Position numbers and translations under genes: made by a program
Part shown: piece by piece, positions 1 to 7,843 of the stretch
Layout: each line of letters opens with the position of its first letter
Position numbering within the stretch: position 1 is the stretch's first letter
Notes under the pieces: model-generated
The model's input: the letters and a program-made list of their open reading frames with translations, nothing else
What the model was told of the DNA's origin: nothing
The model's database searches: none
Source of the DNA: Plantibacter auratus
GTDB lineage: Bacteria > Actinomycetota > Actinomycetes > Actinomycetales > Microbacteriaceae
Assembly: GCF_050587365.1 (NCBI RefSeq)
Contig: NZ_JBOBFV010000003.1
Coordinates: forward strand, 124,001-188,000
DNA length: 64,000 bases
Direction: 5' to 3'

Positions 1-132
1 CGAGGCGAGCGATGCGTTCGCGAGGAACTCCCCCTTGGCGTTCGTCACCTCGTACGTCCTTCCGGATTCGCTGCGTGGGAACTTGCCGCCGATGGCGAGC
101 TTGTAGGTCTTCGGGATGGTGAGCCGGCTCAT
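1..132 (-). CDS. Aldehyde dehydrogenase family protein, N-terminal fragment (runs off the window)
   Basis: Only the first 44 codons lie inside the window. The protein begins MSRLTIPKTYKLAIGGKF and continues with a segment of the type that opens many aldehyde dehydrogenases (the 'IGGKF' beta strand before the Rossmann domain). The ATG shares the bases ATGA with the stop codon of the upstream aldehyde dehydrogenase gene, so the two are almost certainly translated from one mRNA. It is therefore the fourth gene of the sorC-deoC-aldh-aldh unit. The assignment rests on the N-terminus and context only; the catalytic Cys and Glu lie outside the window. Confidence 0.75.
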   Translation of the reverse strand, partial: MSRLTIPKTYKLAIGGKFPRSESGRTYEVTNAKGEFLANASLAS

Positions 133-1625
133 CGCTGGGCTCCCTTCTTGGCAGCCTTGGGAGCTGCGGTGGGGGCGGACACTGCGGAACCGGCCGGCGC
201 GAGGTAGGCACCGAGCCCGTGGCGACCACCCTCGCGGCCGTACCCCGACTCCTGGTACCCGCCGAACGGGCTGGCTGGATCGAACCGGTTGAAGGTGTTC
301 GCCCAGATGACGCCGGCGCGGAGCTTGTCCGCGACCGCGAGGATCCGGCTGCCCTTGTCGCTCCAGATCCCGGCCGACAATCCGTACGGGGTGTTGTTCG
401 CCTTCGCGATGGCCTCCGCGGGCGTCCGGAAGGACATGACCGAGAGGACCGGCCCGAAGATCTCCTCGCGGGCGATCCGGTGACTGGTGGACACGTTCGT
501 GAAGATCGTCGGCGCGAACCAGAACCCGTTCTCGGGCAGCTCGCAGTCCGGGCTCCACCGTTCGGCGCCTTCGAGCTCGCCGATGTCCGAGAGCTCGCGG
601 ATGCGGGCCAACTGCTCGGCCGAGTTGATCGCGCCGACATCCGTGTTCTTGTCGAGCGGGTCGCCGACGCGCAGCGTCTGCAGACGGCTCTTCAAGCGGT
701 CGACGACCTCGTCGTGGATGCTCTCCTGGACGAGGAGCCGGGATCCGGCGCAGCAGACGTGACCCTGGTTGAAGAAGATGCCGTTGACGATGCCTTCGAT
801 GGCCTGGTCGATCGGTGCGTCGTCGAACACGATGTTCGCGGCCTTGCCACCGAGCTCGAGCGTCAGGCGCTTGTCGCTGCCGGCGATGGTCTTCGCGATC
901 TCGCGCCCGACGGCGGTCGACCCGGTGAAGGCGACCTTGTTGACGTCGGGGTGGCGCACGATCGCCGCGCCGGTCGCTCCGGCACCGGTGACGATGTTCA
1001 CGACACCGGCCGGCAGCTCGGCCTGCTGGAGGATCTCGGCGAAGATGAGCGCCGTAAGCGGCGTGGTCTCGGCCGGCTTGATGACGACCGTATTGCCGGC
1101 GGCGAGCGCCGGTGCGACCTTCCACGCGAGCATGAGGAGCGGGAAGTTCCACGGGATGACCTGCCCGGCCACGCCGAGGGCGCGCGGGTTCGCCCCGAGG
1201 CCCGCGTAGTCGAGCTTGTCGGCCCAACCGGCGTAGTAGAAGAACCAGGCGGCGACGAGCGGGACGTCGACGTCGCGGGACTCCTTGATCGGCTTGCCGT
1301 TGTCGAGGCTCTCCGCCACGGCGAGCTCGCGGGCGCGCTCCTGGACGAGGCGCGCGATCCGGAAGAGGTACTTGCCGCGGTCGGCGCCCGACAGCTTCGA
1401 CCACACGCGGTCGTAGGCACGCCGCGCGGCGGTGACGGCGCGATCGACGTCGGCGTCACTCGCCGCGGAGATCGTCGCGATCGACTGCTCGGTGCTCGGC
1501 GAGATCGTCTGGAAGGAGCCACCCGTGCCCTCGGTGAACTCGCCGTCGATGAAGAGGCCGTATTCGGAACGGAGGTGGAGGACGGAGGTCGACTCCGGGG
1601 CTGGTGCGTATTCGAGGAAGCTCAT
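129..1625 (-). CDS. Aldehyde dehydrogenase (NAD(P)-dependent), 498 aa
   Basis: A full-length soluble aldehyde dehydrogenase, which oxidises an aldehyde to the acid with NAD(P)+. Visible landmarks are the conserved PWNFP segment that opens the cofactor region, the FTGSTAVG loop, the LELGGK motif carrying the general-base Glu, and NQGHVCCAGSR with the catalytic nucleophile at about Cys291. The length is normal for the family. The gene follows deoC after 6 bases and overlaps a second aldehyde dehydrogenase downstream by 4 bases. DeoC releases acetaldehyde and glyceraldehyde 3-phosphate, so oxidation of acetaldehyde (or of deoxyribose itself) is a reasonable role, but the substrate cannot be read from the sequence. 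Confidence 0.93.
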   Translation of the reverse strand: MSFLEYAPAPESTSVLHLRSEYGLFIDGEFTEGTGGSFQTISPSTEQSIATISAASDADVDRAVTAARRAYDRVWSKLSGADRGKYLFRIARLVQERARELAVAESLDNGKPIKESRDVDVPLVAAWFFYYAGWADKLDYAGLGANPRALGVAGQVIPWNFPLLMLAWKVAPALAAGNTVVIKPAETTPLTALIFAEILQQAELPAGVVNIVTGAGATGAAIVRHPDVNKVAFTGSTAVGREIAKTIAGSDKRLTLELGGKAANIVFDDAPIDQAIEGIVNGIFFNQGHVCCAGSRLLVQESIHDEVVDRLKSRLQTLRVGDPLDKNTDVGAINSAEQLARIRELSDIGELEGAERWSPDCELPENGFWFAPTIFTNVSTSHRIAREEIFGPVLSVMSFRTPAEAIAKANNTPYGLSAGIWSDKGSRILAVADKLRAGVIWANTFNRFDPASPFGGYQESGYGREGGRHGLGAYLAPAGSAVSAPTAAPKAAKKGAQR

Positions 1626-1631
1626 GATGTC

Positions 1632-2654
1632 CTAGTCGATGGTGACGTAGTCGGGGCCGGAGTAGTGGCCGGTGGCGAGTTTCTGACGCTGCAGGAGCAC
1701 GTCGTTGAGGAGGCTCGAGGCACCGAAGCGGAACAGGTGCGGCTGGAGCCACTCCTCGCCGACCGTCTCGGCGACGGTCACGAGGTACTTGATCGCGTCC
1801 TTCGAGGAACGGATGCCGCCGGCGGGCTTCACACCGATCTGCTCACCGGTGAGGCGGTGCCAGTCCCGGACGACCTCGAGCATGAGGAGGGTCACCGGGA
1901 GGGTCGCGGCGGGCGCGACCTTGCCGGTGGACGTCTTGATGAAGTCGCCGCCCGCGAGGATGGCGAGCCAGGAGGCGCGCTTCACGTTGTCGTAGGTGTT
2001 CAGCTCGCCGGTCTCGAGGATGACCTTAAGGTGCGCCGAGGTGCCGTCGCTTCGACGGCAGGCCTCCTTGACCGCGACGATCTCGTCGAAGACCTGGCCG
2101 TACCGGCCGGAGAGGAACGCACCCCGGTCGATGACCATGTCGATCTCGTCCGCTCCGGCGTCGACGGCATCGGCCGTGTCGGCCAGCTTGACCGCGAGGG
2201 AGGCGCGTCCGCTCGGGAAGGCCGTCGCGACCGCCGCGACGTTGATCCCGCCGGCGTCGTGTGCCGCACCCGGCTGCGTGTGCGCCGCGCCGAGCGCCTC
2301 GACGGCGTACGGCACCATGTCGCCGTAGACGCAGACCGCGGCGACGCGCGGGGTGGACGGATCGCCGGCGTCCGGGGTGATGGCCTTGGCCACGAGGGAG
2401 CGCACCTTGCCGGGGGTGTCGGCGCCCTCGAGGGTGGTGAGGTCGATGAGTTCGATGATGCGGTCGAGGGCCCAGGCCTTCGACGTCGTCTTGATCGAGC
2501 GAGTACCGAGGTCCGCTGCGCGCTGTTCGAGCCCGACGGCGTCGACGCCCGCGAGGCCGTCGAGGTAGCGTCTGAGGCTGGCGTCGGTGACGGGGCCGTC
2601 GACGAGTTCGAGCGCCGTCGGCTTCGCCACGAGGTCGCCTGGTGGAGTGGTCAT
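1632..2654 (-). CDS. deoC: Deoxyribose-phosphate aldolase (DeoC), 340 aa
   Basis: A class I aldolase that cleaves 2-deoxyribose 5-phosphate into acetaldehyde and glyceraldehyde 3-phosphate during deoxynucleoside catabolism. The Schiff-base region GGDFIKTSTGK is intact with the reactive Lys at about 240, and the second conserved Lys lies in GVKPAGGIRS. At 340 residues it belongs to the long DeoC class, not the ~220-residue class. The ATG at 2654 was chosen because it overlaps the regulator's TGA as ATGA; an open frame continues upstream but only as a shadow of the regulator. It sits between the SorC-type regulator and two aldehyde dehydrogenases in one operon. Confidence 0.95.
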   Translation of the reverse strand: MTTPPGDLVAKPTALELVDGPVTDASLRRYLDGLAGVDAVGLEQRAADLGTRSIKTTSKAWALDRIIELIDLTTLEGADTPGKVRSLVAKAITPDAGDPSTPRVAAVCVYGDMVPYAVEALGAAHTQPGAAHDAGGINVAAVATAFPSGRASLAVKLADTADAVDAGADEIDMVIDRGAFLSGRYGQVFDEIVAVKEACRRSDGTSAHLKVILETGELNTYDNVKRASWLAILAGGDFIKTSTGKVAPAATLPVTLLMLEVVRDWHRLTGEQIGVKPAGGIRSSKDAIKYLVTVAETVGEEWLQPHLFRFGASSLLNDVLLQRQKLATGHYSGPDYVTID

Positions 2655-3652
2655 GGTGCGTTCCTTCCGAGCAGTTCCTGCTCCGGGGTGTGCTGCTTGG
2701 CGGATGATGGTTCGTGGTCGGCGAGCAGTGCCGTCGCGGTCGCCTCGTCGGTGACGAGCACGGTGCAGAGGCCGCTGCTGACGACGGCTCTCGCGACGGC
2801 GTGCTTCTGGGCTCCGGCGATGACCGCGATGCTGCGACCGGCACGCCGGAGCGCTTCGAGTCCGAGCCCGACCGTGCGCTCGTCGAGTGTGGGGTCGACG
2901 ATCATGCCCTCGGCGTCGATGTAGCGCCCGACGACGTCCCCGACGGCACCGCGTGCGACCAGGACGTCGACGTCCGCGGCCGTGAGGTATCCGCTGTGGA
3001 CGAGGGCGGAGTCCGGCCCGGCCACGCCCGCACCGTACAGGTAGGTGTCGGCCGCTGCGGCCGTGCGGAGCACCTCCGCGACCGTGCGGTCCGACTCGAT
3101 GCTCAGCTTCGTCTCCAGGCGTTCGAAGATCGCCGGGCTCGGGAGCAGGGTGACGTCGCCACGGCCCTTCTCGGCGATCCGTGCAGCCGTGGCGGCCGCG
3201 GTGCCGACGCGCTGGTTGAGGCTCACGCCGCCGTTGATCTGCACGACGGAGAGCCCCGTCGCCCAGCCGTCGGACAGGTGGTCGGCGATGTCGCGCAGCG
3301 TCCTCCCCCAGCTCACGCCGAGCGTCCGCGGCACCGGTCGCATGGCGCCGAGGTAGTCGGCCGCCGCGCGAGCGACGCGTTCGTGGAGGTCGGCACTGTC
3401 GCTCGGGCTCGGCACGACGACCGCGTCCGCGAGTCCGAAGCGCTCGCGGAGCGCCCGTTCGAGCGGGAGGCGGCGTGCGCGCGGGTGCACGATCTCGATG
3501 CGGATGTAGCCGAGTTCCCGGGCTTGGGCGAGGAGCCGACCGACCTTCCACCGCGTGATGCCGAGCAGCGCGCCGATCTCGTCCTGGGTCTTCGTCTCGT
3601 CGTAGTAGAGCTCCGCGGCGCGCACCGCGAGCAGCTCGTCGCTTTCGATCAC
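2651..3652 (-). CDS. SorC/DeoR-type sugar-binding transcriptional regulator, 333 aa
   Basis: An N-terminal helix-turn-helix (about residues 8-55, with the LYYDETKTQDEIGALLGITRW segment typical of the family) is followed by a sugar-phosphate-isomerase-like effector-binding domain that runs to the C-terminus. Family members bind phosphorylated sugars and control catabolic operons. The GTG at 3652 was chosen because a strong GGAGGAGG lies 7 bases upstream and because homology begins there; the longer open frame is non-coding. The gene is first in its operon, so it probably regulates itself along with deoC and both aldehyde dehydrogenases. A promoter and a triple half-site operator candidate lie just upstream. 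Confidence 0.9.
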   Translation of the reverse strand: MIESDELLAVRAAELYYDETKTQDEIGALLGITRWKVGRLLAQARELGYIRIEIVHPRARRLPLERALRERFGLADAVVVPSPSDSADLHERVARAAADYLGAMRPVPRTLGVSWGRTLRDIADHLSDGWATGLSVVQINGGVSLNQRVGTAAATAARIAEKGRGDVTLLPSPAIFERLETKLSIESDRTVAEVLRTAAAADTYLYGAGVAGPDSALVHSGYLTAADVDVLVARGAVGDVVGRYIDAEGMIVDPTLDERTVGLGLEALRRAGRSIAVIAGAQKHAVARAVVSSGLCTVLVTDEATATALLADHEPSSAKQHTPEQELLGRNAP

Positions 3653-3677
3653 CTCGGGCCTCCTCCGGATCGTCTCC

Positions 3678-3706
3678 AGCCTAGGTCGCCACCACCACCC
3701 GGACAA
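3678..3706 (-). promoter_or_regulatory. Candidate promoter of the sorC-deoC-aldh operon
   Basis: Read on the minus strand, TTGTCC (3706-3701) and TAGGCT (3683-3678) are separated by exactly 17 bases, a good match to a primary sigma-factor promoter in high-GC DNA. The predicted start lies near 3671, which leaves a short leader holding the Shine-Dalgarno. The same -35 hexamer with the same spacing occurs before the BCCT gene. Confidence 0.55.
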
Positions 3707-3716
3707 CGCCTGTTGG

Positions 3717-3736
3717 TGCTCATGCTCAGATGAGCA
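3717..3736. promoter_or_regulatory. Candidate operator: three TGCTCA half-sites
   Basis: TGCTCA occurs twice in direct orientation (3717-3722 and 3723-3728) and once inverted as TGAGCA (3731-3736). This gives a 6-bp inverted repeat with a 2-base spacer and a 7-bp inverted repeat with a 6-base spacer. It lies about 10 bp upstream of the -35 box of the operon, centred near -55, which fits binding by the SorC-type regulator. Function is inferred from symmetry and position. Confidence 0.5.
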
Positions 3737-3781
3737 GCGCCCGCTGCGCGGATGCGCATCGCCACTGTGGATCCGTCCGGA

Positions 3782-3796
3782 GGTCTGAAACAGACC
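3782..3796 (-). terminator. Short hairpin after the MFS gene
   Basis: GGTCTG and CAGACC form a 6-bp stem with an AAA loop, starting 2 bases after the MFS stop codon. There is no U-run, so a factor-independent terminator is only possible. It separates the truB-ribF-MFS unit from the SorC operon that follows on the same strand. Confidence 0.35.
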
Positions 3797-3798
3797 GG

Positions 3799-5028
3799 TC
3801 AGCGACCGCGTGCTGCGAGGTCCGCCTCGATCGTCGTCGGTCGGCCGGTGATGCGGCCGGCGATCGCGCACAGCGCGCCCGTGGCCAGCAGGAGCAGCAA
3901 CGGGACGGTCCACGATCCGGTCACGGCGTGCAGCAGGCTCACGACCAGGGGGCCGAGTGCGCCGAGGGTGTAGCCGACGCTCTGCACGAAGCCGCTCAGG
4001 GCGACCGCGCCCTCGTGGGTCGCCGTCCGCAGGTTGATGAGCACGAGGGCGAGCGGGAACAGCAGCGGGCCGAGCCCGGCCAGCAGCACCCACAGCCACG
4101 TGAGCGTCGCCGGCCACAGGAGCAGCCCGAGATAGCCGAACACGAAGCACGCGCTCGCCACGTAGACGAGGACGGCGACGTTCCGCAGCCTCGCGACGAG
4201 CATCGGGACGACCAGGCTCGCCGGGACACCCATCGCGGAGAAGAGCGAGAGCAGCAGGCCGCCCTGGGCCGGGGTGACGCCGGCGACGTCACCGACGATG
4301 GTGGGAAGCCAGGTGAACATCGCATAGGCGTTCAGCGAGGAGGTGGCGAACACCGCCGCGATGGCCCACGCGATCGGCGATCGGTGGACGAGGACACGCC
4401 CGGCGCGGGGCACCTCCTCGATCTCGGGATCCGTCGCGGCGGCGGCCCGGGCATCCCGACGCTCCCGGACGATGAGCGTGATCCAGGGCAGCACGGCGAG
4501 CATGGCGACGATGGACCACACCCCGAGCGACACCTGCCAACCCGCGGCATCGGCGACCGGTACGGCGATCAGCGGCGGGATGAACGTGCTGACCGACAGG
4601 ACCGTCGCATAGAGGGAGGTGACGAGGCCGACGCGGTCGGGGAAGTACTTCTTGACCAGCGGCGGGAGCACGACGTTGCCGATGCCGATCCCGGCGAAGC
4701 AGAGCGCACTCCCGATCGCGAGGACGGCGAAGTCGGGGGCGAGCGAGCGCATGAGGTGCCCGGCCACGATCGACCCGAGCGCGATGAGCAGTACCGGCTC
4801 GAGGTGCAGCCGACGCACGAGTCGCGGGGTGAAGACGCCGAACAGGGCGAAGCACAGTGGCGGCAGCATCCCGAGGAGCCCCAGCCCGACCGACCCCACG
4901 CCGATGTCGCCGTCGATCTCGGCGAAGATCGGCGACAGCGAGGTGACGGCCGTGCGGAGGTTCGCCGCGACCAGCACGATACCGACGAGCGCGAGGGCCC
5001 TCCCCCGCCACAGGGGCCGCGGACCCAC
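3799..5028 (-). CDS. MFS transporter, CynX/NimT-like, 409 aa
   Basis: A polytopic membrane protein with about twelve predicted helices. It begins with a charged VGPRPLWRGR segment and then the helix ALALVGIVLVAANLRTAVTS, whose N-L-R-x-x-x-x-S signature resembles the CynX/NimT (cyanate/nitroimidazole) branch of the major facilitator superfamily. A conserved acidic/basic loop (PRLVRRLHLEP) follows helix 2. The GTG at 5028 overlaps the ribF stop codon TAG by one base and gives the expected length. The substrate is unknown. It is the last gene of the truB-ribF unit, and the combination with ribF is not an obvious functional link. Confidence 0.85.
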   Translation of the reverse strand: MGPRPLWRGRALALVGIVLVAANLRTAVTSLSPIFAEIDGDIGVGSVGLGLLGMLPPLCFALFGVFTPRLVRRLHLEPVLLIALGSIVAGHLMRSLAPDFAVLAIGSALCFAGIGIGNVVLPPLVKKYFPDRVGLVTSLYATVLSVSTFIPPLIAVPVADAAGWQVSLGVWSIVAMLAVLPWITLIVRERRDARAAAATDPEIEEVPRAGRVLVHRSPIAWAIAAVFATSSLNAYAMFTWLPTIVGDVAGVTPAQGGLLLSLFSAMGVPASLVVPMLVARLRNVAVLVYVASACFVFGYLGLLLWPATLTWLWVLLAGLGPLLFPLALVLINLRTATHEGAVALSGFVQSVGYTLGALGPLVVSLLHAVTGSWTVPLLLLLATGALCAIAGRITGRPTTIEADLAARGR

Positions 5029-5960
5029 TAGGACAGCATCCGACGCGCGCGTTCGACGTCGTCGGTCATCTGCACGATGAGCGGCTCGATCCCGGTGAAC
5101 GCGACCATGCCGCGGATGCGCTCGACGAACTGCACCTCGACCTCGTCGTCGTAGAGGTCGAGATCGGTCTCGTCGAGGACGTAGGCCTCGACCTGCTTCT
5201 GCGGGACGCCGTCGAAGGTCGGGTTGTTCCCGACCGAGATCGCCGCCGGATACCGACGTCCTCGCCAGAACAACCAACCCGCGTACACGCCGTCCGCGGG
5301 GATCAGACCCTGCGAATCGGGAGACAGGTTGGCGGTCGGGAAGCCGAGTTCCCGGCCGCGCTTGGCACCGTGGACGACGACGCCCCGCACGCCGGGCGGA
5401 CGACCGAGGAGTCGCGACGCCTCGCGGACGTCACCCTCCTCGAGGAGTTCGCGGATCCAGGTGGACGACACCCGACGCCCGCCGCCGGGACGGACGTCGT
5501 CGACGACGCGCACGGAGAAGCCGTAGACCTCACCGAACGACTCGAGCGTGGCGACTGTTCCGAGGCCGCGATGGCCGAAACGGAAGTCTTCGCCGACGAG
5601 CACCGTCCTGGCGTGCAATGCTCCGACGAGGATCGAGGTGACGAACTCCTCCGGCGTGAGCTGGGCCAGTGTCTGGTCGAAGCGCAGCAGCAGGGCCGCG
5701 TCGACCCCGGCGTCCGCCAGGAGACCGAGCTTCTGCTCGTTGCTCACGAGCGACGCCGGGCAGCGGTCGGGGTTGATGAGACTCAGCGGGTTGCGGTCGA
5801 AGGTGACGGCGACGGAGCTGAGACCGGCTGCCGCGGCCTCCTCGAGGAGCGCGGCGACGACCGCGCGGTGACCCGTGTGGACGCCGTCGAACTTGCCGAT
5901 GGTGACGGCCGACGGTCCGAACGCGTCGGGGACCTGGTCGAGCTCGGTGAACGTGATCAT
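5028..5960 (-). CDS. ribF: Bifunctional riboflavin kinase / FAD synthetase (RibF), 310 aa
   Basis: Converts riboflavin to FMN and then FAD. The N-terminal nucleotidyltransferase domain (about 1-180) has the GKFDGVHTGH motif and the RFGHRGLG segment. The C-terminal riboflavin kinase domain has GRELGFPTANL, where the PTAN motif binds ATP, and the conserved SVGNNPTF strand. The length is typical. The ATG at 5960 overlaps the stop of the upstream membrane-protein gene as ATGA. ribF next to truB is a common arrangement in actinobacteria, here with two small membrane proteins between them. Confidence 0.96.
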   Translation of the reverse strand: MITFTELDQVPDAFGPSAVTIGKFDGVHTGHRAVVAALLEEAAAAGLSSVAVTFDRNPLSLINPDRCPASLVSNEQKLGLLADAGVDAALLLRFDQTLAQLTPEEFVTSILVGALHARTVLVGEDFRFGHRGLGTVATLESFGEVYGFSVRVVDDVRPGGGRRVSSTWIRELLEEGDVREASRLLGRPPGVRGVVVHGAKRGRELGFPTANLSPDSQGLIPADGVYAGWLFWRGRRYPAAISVGNNPTFDGVPQKQVEAYVLDETDLDLYDDEVEVQFVERIRGMVAFTGIEPLIVQMTDDVERARRMLS

Positions 5961-6376
5961 TTGTCGGTACGCCGATGTCCGGCCAACCACCACAGTCCGA
6001 GGACCGGGAGGACGAGCGGGATGTAGACATAACCGCGGCCGAAGCCGGACCAGACCGTGTCGTGGGGGAACAGCTCGGGATCGAGCAGGCTCAGCAGGCC
6101 GACGATCAGGACCCCGGCGAGCTCGAAGGAGATCGTGGCCCAGGCGATCCGCCGCCAGACGGCGCCTGGAGCGACGAGCGAGACGGTCGCCAGGATGTAC
6201 ACCACCGCGGCGACGGCCGAGAGCAGATAGGCCAGGGGTGCCTCGTCGAACTTGGTCGTGATCTGCACCACGGACCGGCCGGTGGCGGCGAGCGCCAGGA
6301 TGCCGTAGACGGCGACGAGCACGACCCCGACACCACGGACGCGTGGACGGGCTGGAGCGGTGGTGGGGAGAGGCAT
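5957..6376 (-). CDS. Small membrane protein of unknown function, 139 aa
   Basis: Four hydrophobic segments are visible (about residues 14-33, 49-70, 78-98 and 116-133), with a short basic N-terminus and a basic C-terminus, so both ends probably face the cytoplasm. No enzymatic motif is seen. The gene lies between another small four-helix protein and ribF and overlaps ribF by 4 bases, so it is cotranscribed with truB. The function is unknown; I recall similar paired small membrane proteins near truB/ribF in related actinobacteria but cannot name the family. Confidence 0.8.
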   Translation of the reverse strand: MPLPTTAPARPRVRGVGVVLVAVYGILALAATGRSVVQITTKFDEAPLAYLLSAVAAVVYILATVSLVAPGAVWRRIAWATISFELAGVLIVGLLSLLDPELFPHDTVWSGFGRGYVYIPLVLPVLGLWWLAGHRRTDK

Positions 6377-6478
6377 GACCCGACGATTCTATGCGACGCA
6401 GGCCCTCGCCCAGGCACTTCGCGACGGTCACGCGAGCTGCGGTGCCGTCGTCCTCCACCGCCGTCGGTGCGCCGACGG

Positions 6479-6847
6479 TCAGCCGAGCTGGACGGTCCAG
6501 ATCTGCTCCATGCGGTAGAGCATCACCGCGATCGCGAGACAGACGACGCCGAGGACGACCGTCGACCATCGGGTGCGCTCGACGAGCGCCCAGAACCCGC
6601 CGGCGATCGGCAGGATCATCGCGGAGACAAGGTAGGTGTAGAACTCGGGCACACTCCCCGTGGCGGTGTTCCCGAACGCGGGCGCGGCGATCGCCACCAC
6701 CAGCTGCGCGATGAGGAGGACCTCGACGAGTGCCGTCGCCCCCATCGTCAGGTCGTTCGGCGCGCGCCCGGCGAACCCGAGCACGATGCACAGGAGCCCG
6801 GCCACGACCGCGACCGCGATCTGGGCGAGGGTGAACCACTCGATCAT
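6479..6847 (-). CDS. Small four-helix membrane protein of unknown function, 122 aa
   Basis: Begins MIEWFTLAQIAVAVVAGLL and shows four hydrophobic helices (about 5-25, 37-57, 72-90 and 96-112) with a conserved-looking FAGRAPNDLT loop between helices 1 and 2. There is no signal peptide and no known motif. The ATG overlaps the truB stop codon as ATGA. The next gene downstream is another small four-helix protein, about 100 bases away. The function is unknown; the tight coupling to truB argues that it is a real gene. Confidence 0.8.
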   Translation of the reverse strand: MIEWFTLAQIAVAVVAGLLCIVLGFAGRAPNDLTMGATALVEVLLIAQLVVAIAAPAFGNTATGSVPEFYTYLVSAMILPIAGGFWALVERTRWSTVVLGVVCLAIAVMLYRMEQIWTVQLG

Positions 6848-7779
6848 GCCGGTTCCTCCGCCGGGAAGTTCACGACCGACTTGAGCGAGCCGCCACGGCG
6901 CTCCACGAGCCCCACCAGTCGGCCGTCCGGCGCGACGGCTGCGATCGGACCGGTGTGGCCGGCCGGCAGGTCGCGGTCGAGCCGCTTCCCATGGCCGAGG
7001 TCGACCGCCTCCTGCTCCGTGAGCTCGAGGGCACCGAACAGGCGCTTCGCGACGTCAGCCGGGTGCAACAGTGCCGTCTCCACGTCGAGGTCGTCGATCG
7101 TCGACGCGTCCGCGACGTCGAAGGGTCCGATGCGGGTCCGGCGAAGCGCGGTGAGATGGCCGCCGACGCCGAGGGATGCCCCCAGGTCGCGGGCGAGGGC
7201 GCGGATGTAGGTGCCGGACGAGCAGACGACCCGGACGTCGACGTCGACGGCCGCACCATCCCGACGGACGGCCAGCACGTCGAACGCACTGACGGTGACC
7301 GCACGGGACTTCAGCTCAACCTCGATCCCCTCGCGGGCCAGGGCGTAGGCGCGCTTCCCGCCCACCTTGATGGCGCTCACCGTGCTCGGCACCTGCTCGA
7401 TGTCGCCCGTCAGCGGACGGATCGCGGCGATGATCGCATCGTCGTCCACCGCTGCCACCGCGGCCTGGTCGGCGCGCTCGGTGACCTCACCTTCGGCGTC
7501 GTCGGTGGAGGTCGCCTCGCCGAGGCGGATGGTCGCCGTGTACTCCTTGTCGAGACCGACGATGAACGTCAGCAGTCGGGTCGACGAGCGCGTGCCCAAC
7601 ACGAGCAGCCCGGTGGCCATGGGATCGAGCGTTCCCGCATGCCCCACCTTGCGCGTGCCGGCGAGCCGTCGCACCCGGGCGACCGCGTCGTGGGAGGTGT
7701 GCCCCTGCGGTTTGTCGATGAGGAGGATACCGGGACGGGCGGACGCCGACCCGGGTGCTGCTGTGCTGTTCTCGACCAC
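6844..7779 (-). CDS. truB: tRNA pseudouridine(55) synthase (TruB), 311 aa
   Basis: Makes pseudouridine 55 in the T-loop of tRNAs. The GILLIDKPQGHTSHD N-terminus and KVGHAGTLDPMATGLL carry the family signature, with the catalytic Asp in GTLDP. The later ELKSRAV and SSGTYIRALARDLG segments are also conserved, and a PUA-like tail closes the protein. The GTG at 7779 was chosen because nothing else in frame fits and because TACCGT lies exactly 6 bases before it, the leaderless geometry seen at many genes here. It heads the truB-membrane proteins-ribF-MFS unit. Confidence 0.95.
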   Translation of the reverse strand: MVENSTAAPGSASARPGILLIDKPQGHTSHDAVARVRRLAGTRKVGHAGTLDPMATGLLVLGTRSSTRLLTFIVGLDKEYTATIRLGEATSTDDAEGEVTERADQAAVAAVDDDAIIAAIRPLTGDIEQVPSTVSAIKVGGKRAYALAREGIEVELKSRAVTVSAFDVLAVRRDGAAVDVDVRVVCSSGTYIRALARDLGASLGVGGHLTALRRTRIGPFDVADASTIDDLDVETALLHPADVAKRLFGALELTEQEAVDLGHGKRLDRDLPAGHTGPIAAVAPDGRLVGLVERRGGSLKSVVNFPAEEPA

Positions 7780-7785
7780 CTTGCA

Positions 7786-7791
7786 ACGGTA
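7786..7791 (-). promoter_or_regulatory. Predicted -10 box (leaderless) for truB
   Basis: TACCGT on the minus strand lies 6 bases before the GTG start of truB, so transcription would begin at or next to the first codon. No clear -35 was found. Confidence 0.4.
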
Positions 7792-7843
7792 CCAGCGGCG
7801 GTCGGCACCGCCGGGCGGCCGGAGCACCCCTGGGCGGCGGCGC

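Noticed and set aside
219..2924. A 901-codon plus-strand open frame across the aldehyde dehydrogenase and deoC genes
   Set aside because: Its product is dominated by Asp/Arg/Val/Gly typical of the antisense shadow of high-GC genes, while the minus strand encodes clear enzymes.
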